DNA of 64,000 bases, from the NCBI GenBank assembly GCA_021791715.1, contig JAJYWB010000008.1:1-64000 (forward strand). Reading direction: 5' to 3'. Source of the DNA: Planctomycetota bacterium (GTDB taxonomy: Bacteria; Planctomycetota; Planctomycetia; Isosphaerales; Isosphaeraceae). The translations under genes and the position numbers were made by a program. This document shows positions 56,527 to 64,000 of the stretch, piece after piece (position 1 is the stretch's first letter; each line of letters begins with the position of its first letter). Below the pieces are notes generated by a model that saw only the letters and a program-made list of their open reading frames with translations, was not told where the DNA came from and made no database searches.

Positions 56527-56637
56527 GGGAGGGCGAACCTCCCGGTGAGCCTCTTTTTATAAACACCCTCGAGAAGCCGGTTTCGCGATCGGGAGTAAGA
56601 AATATCAGAATGCGGCTCACCAGGAGGTTCGCCCTCC
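56527..56637. mobile_element. Palindromic MITE/REP-like element, copy E
   Basis: Left arm 56527-56551 and right arm 56613-56637 with the same fixed one-base difference seen at 17-18 kb. The centre is a different subtype (AAACACCCTCGAGAAGCCGG). The sequence between the half element at 56382 and this copy holds decayed TTCGC-type units (56407-56526). There is no coding capacity. Confidence 0.75.
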
Positions 56638-56947
56638 CGGTTTTCGGTTTCGCGCCGCCGTTATTGCGGATCGGAATCGATACGCGAGGGGCGCTCAATA
56701 ACGATCGATTTCAATCACCGGAATCGGATCGCGAAAATCGATCCCAATCGCACGTTTCGTCGCAATTCCGAATTGCTATTATAAACGTAATCTCATCACC
56801 CGTGCGGCTCAAATCGAAGCGGCGCGAGTATCGAGGCGATTCCGATCGTCTTGATCAAATAAGCGTTCACTCGCAAATATGAATAATCGCATTCTTAGTC
56901 ACACTTTCGATAATCGTATGTGATCGATTCGTTGGAGTCGTGATCGA
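56638..56947. other. Intergenic region, no gene recognised
   Basis: It lies downstream of the TPR-protein gene (minus) and the element copy E. No hairpin with T run or repeat was found. The stretch is AT-richer than its surroundings around 56770 and 56870-56930. Confidence 0.4.
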
Positions 56948-58531
56948 TCATCGCGAGTTTCCCTGTTTTTTTCGCGTCGGAGTCGGTCTCGTTTTGCGTT
57001 TGGCGGCATTGACCGCGGCTTTCGTCCGCGGCGCTTCGGCCGGAGGCGCGGGAAAAAGCTTGGCGATCAGCTCGGGATCGGAGCGACGGAATTCGTTGAG
57101 CGCCAGGTCGTACGAGAGGCTCCGTTTGTTACCGTTTTCGGCGAGCCATTTAAGGTGCTCCGCGGCGTCGGCGTGTTTTCCGGCGATCGAGAGATCGACC
57201 GCGAGATAAGCGTGCGCCTCGCTTTTTTGATCGGGGGTCGCCGCGGCGTCAATCAATGTTTTATCATCAATCACGCGTTTCAGATATTTGATAATCGGTT
57301 TGGGCCAATCGCTTTCCGCGAGATCCTTGCCGGCGTCGTCTAGCAAAGAGTCGGCGTCTTCACGATGTTCGGCGCGAATCGCTCCAATCGCTCCGATGAT
57401 CGCCGTGGTGATCGCGTCGGGATCCGACCAGGGTCGACGTTCGAGGAACGCTCGGGCCGAATACGCGGCGTCTCCGGGGTTTTCGATCGCGTCGAGCACC
57501 GTGAGCAACAGTCGGGCGCGAGCGTCGTGCGAGTCGAGCTCTTTAATGATTTCGGCGTCTTCGCGGGCGCCGCGCAGGTCGCCTCGCGAGTATCTCGAAA
57601 AACCGCGTCGGGCGTGGGGCGTCGTATCCTTCGGAGCGATTTGTACCGCTTTATCGTGGGCGAGGATCGCTGCGCGAACGTTTCCCAGTCGATCATGGCA
57701 ATATCCGAGAATCGAATGATCGTCGGCGATTTCTCGCAGATTTGAAATGCCGGTCAATTGATTTTTTTTCCCGTGATACGAAACGCGCGCTCCGGTGAAG
57801 TTCGTTTTTCCCATCGTCGCCAGAACATAGCGAAGAGTCGCCTCGTCGTGGCGCCCGAGCCGATCGAGCAACTCCCCCTGGATTCGCCGATCCCATCGAC
57901 CGAATAGGCTGATTTTCATTCCGGCTTCAAGGTCTTTCTCGGCGAAGAGAAAACGCCCGATCCTCATCTCGATTTCGGCCTTTTTGATAAGATAAGCGGC
58001 TCGAATCGATTTTGATTCATGCTGTGATAATTCGATTGCGCGATCGATTTGTCGGATCGCCTCCTCGTCTTTATTCAATCCGATGTAAACGTCTGATCGA
58101 TCGTCGTTCGCCAGGTGGCAAGGTCTGTCGACGCGCGCCGTGTTCGCCAAATCGGGTAATGCGTTTTCATAATCATATATTTCGCAAAACGATTCGGACC
58201 TGCCGAGCAGAGCGGCGATATTTTGCGGGTCCAGATTCAACACGATCGTATATTCCTGGATCGCTTCGTCTTGACGATCGAGACAAAGCAAGGTGAGAGC
58301 GCGATCGCATCGGGAATAGGAATCGGTGGGATCGATCATGATGATCCGTTCAAAAATCGCCAGCGCCTCTTGATACCGACAATTTTCGAGCAATCTGTTT
58401 CCTCGATCGGAGAGTTCCTCGGTGAACGGGTTGACGCGGGTTGAAGCCGCGCACGATTCTTGACGAAGCGATTGCGAGGCGAGGATGATCGCGACGATCG
58501 ATAGCCCCAAAAATATACGCGATTTCATCAT
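56948..58531 (-). CDS. Secreted TPR-repeat protein 1
   Basis: 527 residues. A signal peptide (MMKSRIFLGLSIVAIILASQ) is followed by TPR helices: GNRLLENCRYQEALAIFERI, YSRCDRALTLLCLDRQDEAI, AALLGRSESFCEIYDYENAL, and later DNHDRLGNVRAAILAHDKAV-like ILGYCHDRLGNVRAAILAH. A basic tail (KRKTRPTPTRKKQ) ends it. It is a paralogue of the next gene: the last 110 residues are nearly identical, and the N-terminal half is more diverged. TPRs imply protein binding; partner unknown. Confidence 0.88.
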   Translation of the reverse strand: MMKSRIFLGLSIVAIILASQSLRQESCAASTRVNPFTEELSDRGNRLLENCRYQEALAIFERIIMIDPTDSYSRCDRALTLLCLDRQDEAIQEYTIVLNLDPQNIAALLGRSESFCEIYDYENALPDLANTARVDRPCHLANDDRSDVYIGLNKDEEAIRQIDRAIELSQHESKSIRAAYLIKKAEIEMRIGRFLFAEKDLEAGMKISLFGRWDRRIQGELLDRLGRHDEATLRYVLATMGKTNFTGARVSYHGKKNQLTGISNLREIADDHSILGYCHDRLGNVRAAILAHDKAVQIAPKDTTPHARRGFSRYSRGDLRGAREDAEIIKELDSHDARARLLLTVLDAIENPGDAAYSARAFLERRPWSDPDAITTAIIGAIGAIRAEHREDADSLLDDAGKDLAESDWPKPIIKYLKRVIDDKTLIDAAATPDQKSEAHAYLAVDLSIAGKHADAAEHLKWLAENGNKRSLSYDLALNEFRRSDPELIAKLFPAPPAEAPRTKAAVNAAKRKTRPTPTRKKQGNSR

Positions 58532-58680
58532 GTGTATTCCCTATGACGGCGGGTTCGTCTCGGCTCGATCGACCGGGCGGAAATCGGCCCGATGGATTCA
58601 AACATCTCGGTAAAAGTTTGTTTGTATTGGTTTGTACTCGTTAACCGATTCGGTTTAAAGAACGATACCGACGGATCGCC

Positions 58681-60252
58681 TTATCGCGAGTTTCCCGGTT
58701 TTTTTCGCGTCGGGGTCGGTCTCGTTTTGCGTTTGGACGTTTTGACCGCGGCTTTCGTCCGCGGCGCATCGGCCGGAGGCGCGGGAAAAAGCTTGGCGAT
58801 CGACTCGGGATCGGCGCGACGGAATTCGTTGATCGCCAAGTCGTACGAGAGGCTCCGTTTGTTTCCGTTCTCGACGAGCCGTTTAAGGTGTTCGGCGGCG
58901 TCGGCGTGTTTTCCGGCGATCGAGAGATTAACCGCGAGATACGCGTGCGCCTCGCTTTTTTGATCGGGGGTCGCCGCGACTTCAATCAGTTTTTGTTCAT
59001 CAATCTCGCGTTTCAGATATTTGAGAATCGGTTTAGGCCAATCGGTTTCCTGGAGCGGCTTGCCCGCTTCGTCGAGCAAAGGATCGGCGTCTTCACGATG
59101 TTCGGCGCGAATCGCTCCGATCGCTCCGATGATCGCCGCGGTCGTCGACTCGGGATCGGACCACGATCGAAGATCGATGTAGGCGCGCGCCGCATATATC
59201 GACTCGCCGGGCTTTTCAATCGCGTCGATCGCCGCGCGTAAAAGCGACGAGTTCGCGTCATGTTGATCGAGTTCGTGCGCCGCGACGACGTCGTCGCGAG
59301 CTCCTTTCAGATCGCCGCGGGTGAAGCGGGCGAACGCCCTCGCCACATAAGCCGAGGCGTTTCTGGGATCGATCGCGATCGCCATATCGAAAAACTTGAT
59401 CGCCGCCGAGGGATTGCCCAATCGCTCATTACAAAATCCCATCGCCGATAAACTCGACGATCGTCCGCGAACCCCCGCGATCGTCACGAGCTTGATCCTC
59501 GGGCCGTTGTAAGATGGAGCGACCGCTTCGATCTTCGGGCCGAGTCGAAGCGCGGTTTTATAATCATTCGTCGCGTCCTCGTGCCTTCCCAGACGATCGA
59601 GAAGTTCGCCGCGGGTCGCGTATCCCGCGTATCCCTCGGGCGCCAATTCGATCGCCGCGTCGACGTCTTTTTCGGCGATCGGCGTGCGGTTGAGCCTCAT
59701 TTCAACGCTCGCTCGCGAAAGCAAATAACCCGATCGAACGTTCGCGGGTTCGCGCTCGGCGAGTGCGATCGCCTGATTCAAATCCTCCAGAGCTCGCTCG
59801 TCTTGATTCAACCCCAGCCGAGCCCACGCCGATTTCTGATACGCCACATGACACCCGGGATCGATCGCCAACGTTTTTTCAAGCCAAGGTAACGATAAAT
59901 CGTATTCATAGATTGACAAAAATGCTTGCGATTTGCCGAGCAGCGAAACGATGTTTTTCGAATCGACGAAGAGCGCTTTATCGTATTCGATGAGCGCGTC
60001 GTCGAACCGACCCATGCACAATAACGTGAGCGCTAAATCGATACGCGCGTTGATGTTGAGCGGAAAAAGCTTGAGGATTCGGTCGAAAACCGCCAGCGCC
60101 TGAACGTAATCTCCCCGATCGAGCAGCCGATGCCCCTCGATCGAAAGCCGATCGATCTCTCCCCCCTCGGAGCGACGCGGAATCGTCCCGACCGCGGCGA
60201 TCGCAACGGCGATCACCACGACGATCGGGGTTTTTCGGATCACCTTCACCAC
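58681..60252 (-). CDS. Secreted TPR-repeat protein 2
   Basis: 523 residues from GTG 60252, chosen because GGAGG lies seven bases upstream; a longer frame to 60315 is not supported. A membrane or signal segment (IVVVIAVAIAAVGTIP) is followed by TPR helices (LLDRGDYVQALAVFDRIL, DLALTLLCMGRFDDALIEYD, GYLLSRASVEMRLNRTPIAE) and a basic tail RKTRPTPTRKKPGNSR. It is a tandem paralogue of TPR protein 1, upstream of it on the same strand, with a 149-base gap between the genes. Confidence 0.9.
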   Translation of the reverse strand: MVKVIRKTPIVVVIAVAIAAVGTIPRRSEGGEIDRLSIEGHRLLDRGDYVQALAVFDRILKLFPLNINARIDLALTLLCMGRFDDALIEYDKALFVDSKNIVSLLGKSQAFLSIYEYDLSLPWLEKTLAIDPGCHVAYQKSAWARLGLNQDERALEDLNQAIALAEREPANVRSGYLLSRASVEMRLNRTPIAEKDVDAAIELAPEGYAGYATRGELLDRLGRHEDATNDYKTALRLGPKIEAVAPSYNGPRIKLVTIAGVRGRSSSLSAMGFCNERLGNPSAAIKFFDMAIAIDPRNASAYVARAFARFTRGDLKGARDDVVAAHELDQHDANSSLLRAAIDAIEKPGESIYAARAYIDLRSWSDPESTTAAIIGAIGAIRAEHREDADPLLDEAGKPLQETDWPKPILKYLKREIDEQKLIEVAATPDQKSEAHAYLAVNLSIAGKHADAAEHLKRLVENGNKRSLSYDLAINEFRRADPESIAKLFPAPPADAPRTKAAVKTSKRKTRPTPTRKKPGNSR

Positions 60253-60657
60253 GCGAACACCTCCTTCATGGCGGGGGCTCGTTGTCGTGCGTCGGCGTAT
60301 CGAAATCCGCTGCAAGTTTCCGGCGTGATTTCAGGGGGGAATTACGGCGGTATGGAGCCCTGGTGGTCGTCGGTCGTGTTCTGTCATAAGTTCGTGATTC
60401 CTCCGCGCGAAGATCTCAATCTCGGCGCGAAGCGTTATCCATCACTCGATCAATCCTAGCTTACAAAAAGCTCGCGTCCGCCGGCAAGCATCGATCCATT
60501 CGACGATCGAGGCGATCGCGAGCGAACGGCTGAAATCGACGGAATACTCAACAATTCAACACCGAAAAGATCGCTGAGTTTCGCCTGATTCCCTCGTATC
60601 TCGTCTTCCCGTTGAGAATCGAGCTTGCGACCGCGACGACGCCAAGCGTTTCGCCGC
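60253..60657. other. Intergenic region, no gene recognised
   Basis: It lies between TPR protein 2 and the DUF2079-like gene (both minus). AAGGAGGTG (60260-60268 in reverse) serves the TPR gene. The rest shows no domain, RNA or repeat. A promoter for the TPR pair is expected here. Confidence 0.4.
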
Positions 60658-62094
60658 TTATCTCGCCTTTCCCGCCGATCGACGATAAATCCGCACGCCG
60701 CGGCCGGAATGCACGAGTTCAAACCCCTGATTGATCCAGATCGATTCGGGTATATCTTTCGCTCGCGTGAAAACCCAATGATACTCGGGTTTGAGAATTG
60801 GAAAACCGATCGGTTTGTTTTGATCCAAAATATAACTCGAAAGTAATCGACGCGACGAAAGCTGGGCCGAGACGTCGTAAACCGCCAGTACGCCTTCGGA
60901 GGGGGCGATTTGATCGATCCATCTCCAAACGATCGCGGCTTCATCGGCTTCGATCCGCGTCGGCGTGCGATCGAGCTTGCGGGCGATCTCGATCTGAGGA
61001 ATCGCCAGGCTCGCGAGGACGAGGATCGCGAAAAGCGCGACGAATACGCCGCCGCGACGGAGTGAGATCAGGCGCTTCGCGATCCGAGCGTAACCCGAAA
61101 TCCCCGCGGCGAGCGCGGTCGCGGCGAACGGAGCGGCGTATCGAACTCCGTGCCATTCCTCGGTCTCGAGCAACCGGATCGCCCACCGACCCGTCGCCAA
61201 TCCCCACAACCAGGGGAGGGAAATCAACATCAATCGAGGCGCCGCGCAGCCTAGGAGAGCCCAGCCCCCCAGGCCGACGACGACGATCCCCGTCGCGGTG
61301 CGAGCGATTTCGTCCCACGGCGGCTTCGGTTTCATAAACTCTTCAAGGAAATGATCGGGGGCGTTGGGACCGATCATCCAACCGAGATAGCCCAGATAAA
61401 TGTAGCAGAGCCAGACGACGCCGATCAGCACGACGGTTTGCCGCCAAACGAGCGATTTTCCGGGATCTTCACGATTCCTTGGGGGAAGGAACGCGAGCGA
61501 GGCGACGACGATCGCGTATTCTTGCCGGCAACACAAAAGCCCGCCGATTCCCCACGACGAAAGACCGAGACGCCGCGAGCGATACCCTTCGATCGCCCAC
61601 AAAACAAAGGGGATCGCGATTTGAAGCTCGCGGAAATCGTCGATCGCGAGCGGCCGGAGCAGGGGAACGAAAGTCGCCGAAACCGCCGCGGCGACCGCGA
61701 TCGCTCGATCGACTCCCTCCGATCGCGCCGATGCGTACGCCGCCGGAATCAACAACCAAAAAAGGATCGCATGAATCGCCAATAATGTTTTTGGATGAGG
61801 ATATAAACAATAAATAGGAAGAATGAGGGCTCGGATCGGCGCCAGGTAGTTCATTTTCCAGATCGACGGACCCTCCTCGCCGAACGACGCGACGGGGCGA
61901 ACGCTGATCGTGCCGATCCCGTGCGATGTCGACCAGAACCACTGGTTGTAATACGCTAGATCCCACGACCAGCCGAGCCGAAATTCGTCGTAACGGCGAA
62001 ATACGTCGAAGATCGTCGCCGAGGTCGCGAGCGCGTAAACCAGGGCGATCAGCAAATAAGGCCATAATCGCGCGATCGACCGCGATAATCTCAT
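60658..62094 (-). CDS. DUF2079-like polytopic membrane protein
   Basis: 478 residues with about 9-10 hydrophobic helices. Characteristic stretches: FRLGWSWDLAYYNQWFWSTS, YLAPIRALILPIYCLYPHP, LAIDDFRELQIAIPFVLWAIEG, EYAIVVASLAFLPPRN. This is the DUF2079 pattern, related to membrane glycosyltransferases of the GT-C type, but a sugar donor or acceptor is unknown. The C-terminal soluble part (about 370-478) contains IAPSEGVLAVYDVSAQLSSR. It sits in a cluster with two other membrane protein genes. Confidence 0.85.
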   Translation of the reverse strand: MRLSRSIARLWPYLLIALVYALATSATIFDVFRRYDEFRLGWSWDLAYYNQWFWSTSHGIGTISVRPVASFGEEGPSIWKMNYLAPIRALILPIYCLYPHPKTLLAIHAILFWLLIPAAYASARSEGVDRAIAVAAAVSATFVPLLRPLAIDDFRELQIAIPFVLWAIEGYRSRRLGLSSWGIGGLLCCRQEYAIVVASLAFLPPRNREDPGKSLVWRQTVVLIGVVWLCYIYLGYLGWMIGPNAPDHFLEEFMKPKPPWDEIARTATGIVVVGLGGWALLGCAAPRLMLISLPWLWGLATGRWAIRLLETEEWHGVRYAAPFAATALAAGISGYARIAKRLISLRRGGVFVALFAILVLASLAIPQIEIARKLDRTPTRIEADEAAIVWRWIDQIAPSEGVLAVYDVSAQLSSRRLLSSYILDQNKPIGFPILKPEYHWVFTRAKDIPESIWINQGFELVHSGRGVRIYRRSAGKAR

Positions 62095-62133
62095 GGGTGA
62101 TCTCTACGATTTTTTAAATAACGGATATGATCG

Positions 62134-62694
62134 TCAGCGATTGAAGATCAAAGCCCCCGCGAAGATCGCGCCGAATGTCGCCGCCATGAGCCAGATCAGC
62201 ACCTGTACGCCGGGCTCGGGTCCATGAAAACGACGACGCTTGCCCGATCTGCGACGTTCGGCCGAGATCGGGCAATTGTGCACGGGCCAGGCGTTCAACG
62301 GTCCCGAACCGCCGCAATCCAAACAATGATAACGAAACGATCGAACGATTCTTCCACCGAACCAGAACAGAAACGCCGCTCCGACGAAAATCGTAAACGG
62401 ATGAGCAGATAAATAAATTATTGAAATTATCAACAAAGCGAACCAAAACGCGATCATCGCGAACGCCAGAAACGGATTGGCGACGATCCGGAGGAAATCC
62501 TCGGGATCGTGATCGAGAACGACCGGATCGAGCTCGCGCGGCGGGGGAAGATCGGCGAGCGGCGCCGAAAAATCGACATCGACCGACCGGTCGACCGAAG
62601 CGTCGGCCGACGCGGAGATCTCGGCATCGATCGCGTGCGAGATCTCCGTTCCAATCGCGTTGGATTCACGATCCGATCCGTTCCCAGACGTCAT
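62134..62694 (-). CDS. Small membrane protein with zinc-ribbon-like motif
   Basis: 186 residues from ATG 62694; the upstream ATG 62748 is less likely. A variable acidic N-terminus (about 1-75) is followed by a hydrophobic pair (AFAMIAFWFALLIISIIYLS, FTIFVGAAFLFWFGG), a short cytoplasmic loop with CLDCGG and HNCP (possible metal-binding Cys), and one final helix (LIWLMAATFGAIFAGALIF). No family is recognised. Its start overlaps the stop of the next gene upstream by 29 bases, so they are coupled. Confidence 0.7.
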   Translation of the reverse strand: MTSGNGSDRESNAIGTEISHAIDAEISASADASVDRSVDVDFSAPLADLPPPRELDPVVLDHDPEDFLRIVANPFLAFAMIAFWFALLIISIIYLSAHPFTIFVGAAFLFWFGGRIVRSFRYHCLDCGGSGPLNAWPVHNCPISAERRRSGKRRRFHGPEPGVQVLIWLMAATFGAIFAGALIFNR

Positions 62695-64000
62695 AAGGGC
62701 CGTACCGTGCCGCGTGGGCGTAACCGAGCTCGGGAAGCTTTTCATCAAGGCCGGGAATCTCGCCCGATTTCATCACGGGAGTGACGACAAGCCGAACCCG
62801 GCCGTCGGTCAACTTCGCCTTCAGCCAAACGCTCCTCGGTTCAACCGCGTGGATCGCCTCGTAAGACGAGTACAACCAGTCGTCGACGATCGCGTCGTCG
62901 CGGCCGTACATGCGATTATACTGCGGCAATCGCGCGAAGAATCGTTCATTGCGATTAAGGGCCGACACGCGCGGATCGTTGAGCAAATAACGCAGCGCCG
63001 CCTGTTCTCCAAAGCGATTCCGCGCCGCCTTGACGACGATCCGAACGTCCGAGACGAGAAGCGCGAGCGTCGCCAGGCACAACGCCGCCGGCCGAACGAG
63101 CGATATCGAACTCCACTCGATCGATCCGACGATTCGCGCCGCCAAAATCGAACCGCAAACCGTCGCCTGCATCGCGTAATTATACCACGCTCCCGAGCTT
63201 TTCTTGCAAAGCGCGATCGTCATCGCGATTTCAAGAATCAAACAAACGAGTAAATAGCGATCAGTTGTGCGAAACCGCTTGTTCGAGCCGATCACAAGCG
63301 GGATCGCCGCGGCGCCGATCGCGATCGGTCCGACCGACCGTTTGGCGATCTCGCCGAAGACCGTCGCGACATAACGCCACGATCCCGCCGAAACTCGGCC
63401 GAGCAGCCCTGGGATCACGAAAATCGATTCGATCAGCATCCCGCGCGTCGTCGCCTGCTCGATCGCGAAATAAACGAGCACGATCGCCGACCCCGCCGCG
63501 ATCGGAACCACGAGCGTTTTCAGATCAATATTTTTACGCGTGTAATTATAAATAAGAATAAGAATCGATAATCCCCAGCCGACGACCAGGTGTTGTTTCA
63601 CGCAAAAAGCGAGCGCGAACGCGATGAACGGGGGGATGAAGCCGTGATAATCGCGGCTCGGCCGATTGAGGCCTCGAATTGTGAGCGCGATTCCAAGCGT
63701 TTGGAGCGCGATTCCGAGCGTATCGGGACGAACCGAGACGGGAAAGCTCGATATCACCGCCGACGCCGCGAGCATCGCCGCGCTCCACGCCGCGGCTAAG
63801 CGAGAACCGCCGTCTCCCGCGGCGATCCGGGCGACGATCACCAGCAACGCGATCAACGACAGATACGAAAGCGTTCGCCCCGCGGCGAGCGTCGCGGCGA
63901 CGCGATCGATCCCGAGCGCGACGAGCGGCTTGGCCGCGATCCACGTCAACCGGTAATAAAGCGGCGCCTGAATCACGACATGAGGATTTGATCCCGAAAA
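62666..64000 (-). CDS. Polytopic membrane protein, GT-C/glycosyltransferase-39-like (partial)
   Basis: At least 444 residues; the frame is open to the right edge (GSNPHVV then IQAPLYYRL), so the start lies outside the window. It has many hydrophobic helices, then a soluble tail with RMYGRDDAIVDDWLYSSYEA. The SNPHVVIQAPLYYRL stretch is typical of dolichyl-phosphate-mannose-type or ArnT-like transferases, which have acidic residues in the missing N-terminal loop. It may be a lipid-linked glycan enzyme; unproven without the N-terminus. Confidence 0.8.
   Translation of the reverse strand, partial: FSGSNPHVVIQAPLYYRLTWIAAKPLVALGIDRVAATLAAGRTLSYLSLIALLVIVARIAAGDGGSRLAAAWSAAMLAASAVISSFPVSVRPDTLGIALQTLGIALTIRGLNRPSRDYHGFIPPFIAFALAFCVKQHLVVGWGLSILILIYNYTRKNIDLKTLVVPIAAGSAIVLVYFAIEQATTRGMLIESIFVIPGLLGRVSAGSWRYVATVFGEIAKRSVGPIAIGAAAIPLVIGSNKRFRTTDRYLLVCLILEIAMTIALCKKSSGAWYNYAMQATVCGSILAARIVGSIEWSSISLVRPAALCLATLALLVSDVRIVVKAARNRFGEQAALRYLLNDPRVSALNRNERFFARLPQYNRMYGRDDAIVDDWLYSSYEAIHAVEPRSVWLKAKLTDGRVRLVVTPVMKSGEIPGLDEKLPELGYAHAARYGPYDVWERIGS

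Overview
The window looks like chromosomal DNA from a planctomycete, most likely of the Isosphaera/Singulisphaera type. The evidence is two DUF1549/DUF1553 plus DUF1501 gene pairs, a ceramidase-like gene beside one pair, many Tat-exported and secreted proteins of planctomycete style, an OmpL-like porin, an Rpn-family gene, and abundant palindromic repeats whose chance translation reads GEPPGEP. No rRNA, tRNA, CRISPR array or complete transposase gene was seen.

Region 1 (1-16968) is regulatory. After a 97-bp tandem repeat, a BON-domain gene and a small membrane protein comes a four-gene, translationally coupled two-component operon (1825-5842): a globin-coupled (probable O2 or redox) histidine kinase, a double-receiver protein, a REC-PAS-kinase and an ANTAR-type (RNA-binding) response regulator. 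A urea/amide-binding protein without any ABC transporter follows, and then a complete Wsp-type chemosensory cluster (7356-16968): dCACHE chemoreceptor, CheW, CheR-TPR, WspD-like CheW with a Cys cluster, CheA-REC, CheB, and an output protein. The output has a WspR-like receiver, but the diguanylate cyclase (GGDEF) domain is replaced by a PP2C/RsbU-type phosphatase. This suggests a Wsp pathway rewired from cyclic-di-GMP to partner switching. Two STAS-domain proteins lie at 39925-40947.

Region 2 (about 17040-18800) is a repeat field. Palindromic elements about 112 bp long, 128-bp direct repeats and two 20-bp satellite arrays appear to have grown out of one arm of the element. Single or paired copies of the same element recur near 56382-56637.

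Region 3 (18875-34182) holds a four-gene minus-strand operon (DUF1549/1553, DUF1501, PPC-like secreted protein, ceramidase-like hydrolase), then nadC-birA, a Gfo/Idh/MocA oxidoreductase, a DUF374 acyltransferase, a short-chain dehydrogenase and a Tat-exported helical protein.

Region 4 (34648-35973) is the most striking gene. It encodes a secreted EF-hand protein fused to an iodothyronine-deiodinase-like thioredoxin fold, interrupted by one in-frame TGA exactly at the catalytic Sec/Cys position. A hairpin directly after the TGA fits the published bacterial SECIS rules. I read it as a selenoprotein, not a broken gene.

Region 5 (36102-64000) contains a tiny basic protein, an Rpn-family gene with a duplicated 3' end, a lone receiver, a hydroxyisobutyrate-dehydrogenase-like enzyme, the STAS pair, a large secreted protein of unknown function, a Tat-exported Gfo/Idh-like protein, an OmpL-like porin, an epimerase with decayed copies of its 3' tail, an HNH nuclease, a second DUF1549/DUF1501 pair, two paralogous TPR proteins, and two polytopic membrane proteins (one cut by the window edge) flanking a small membrane protein.
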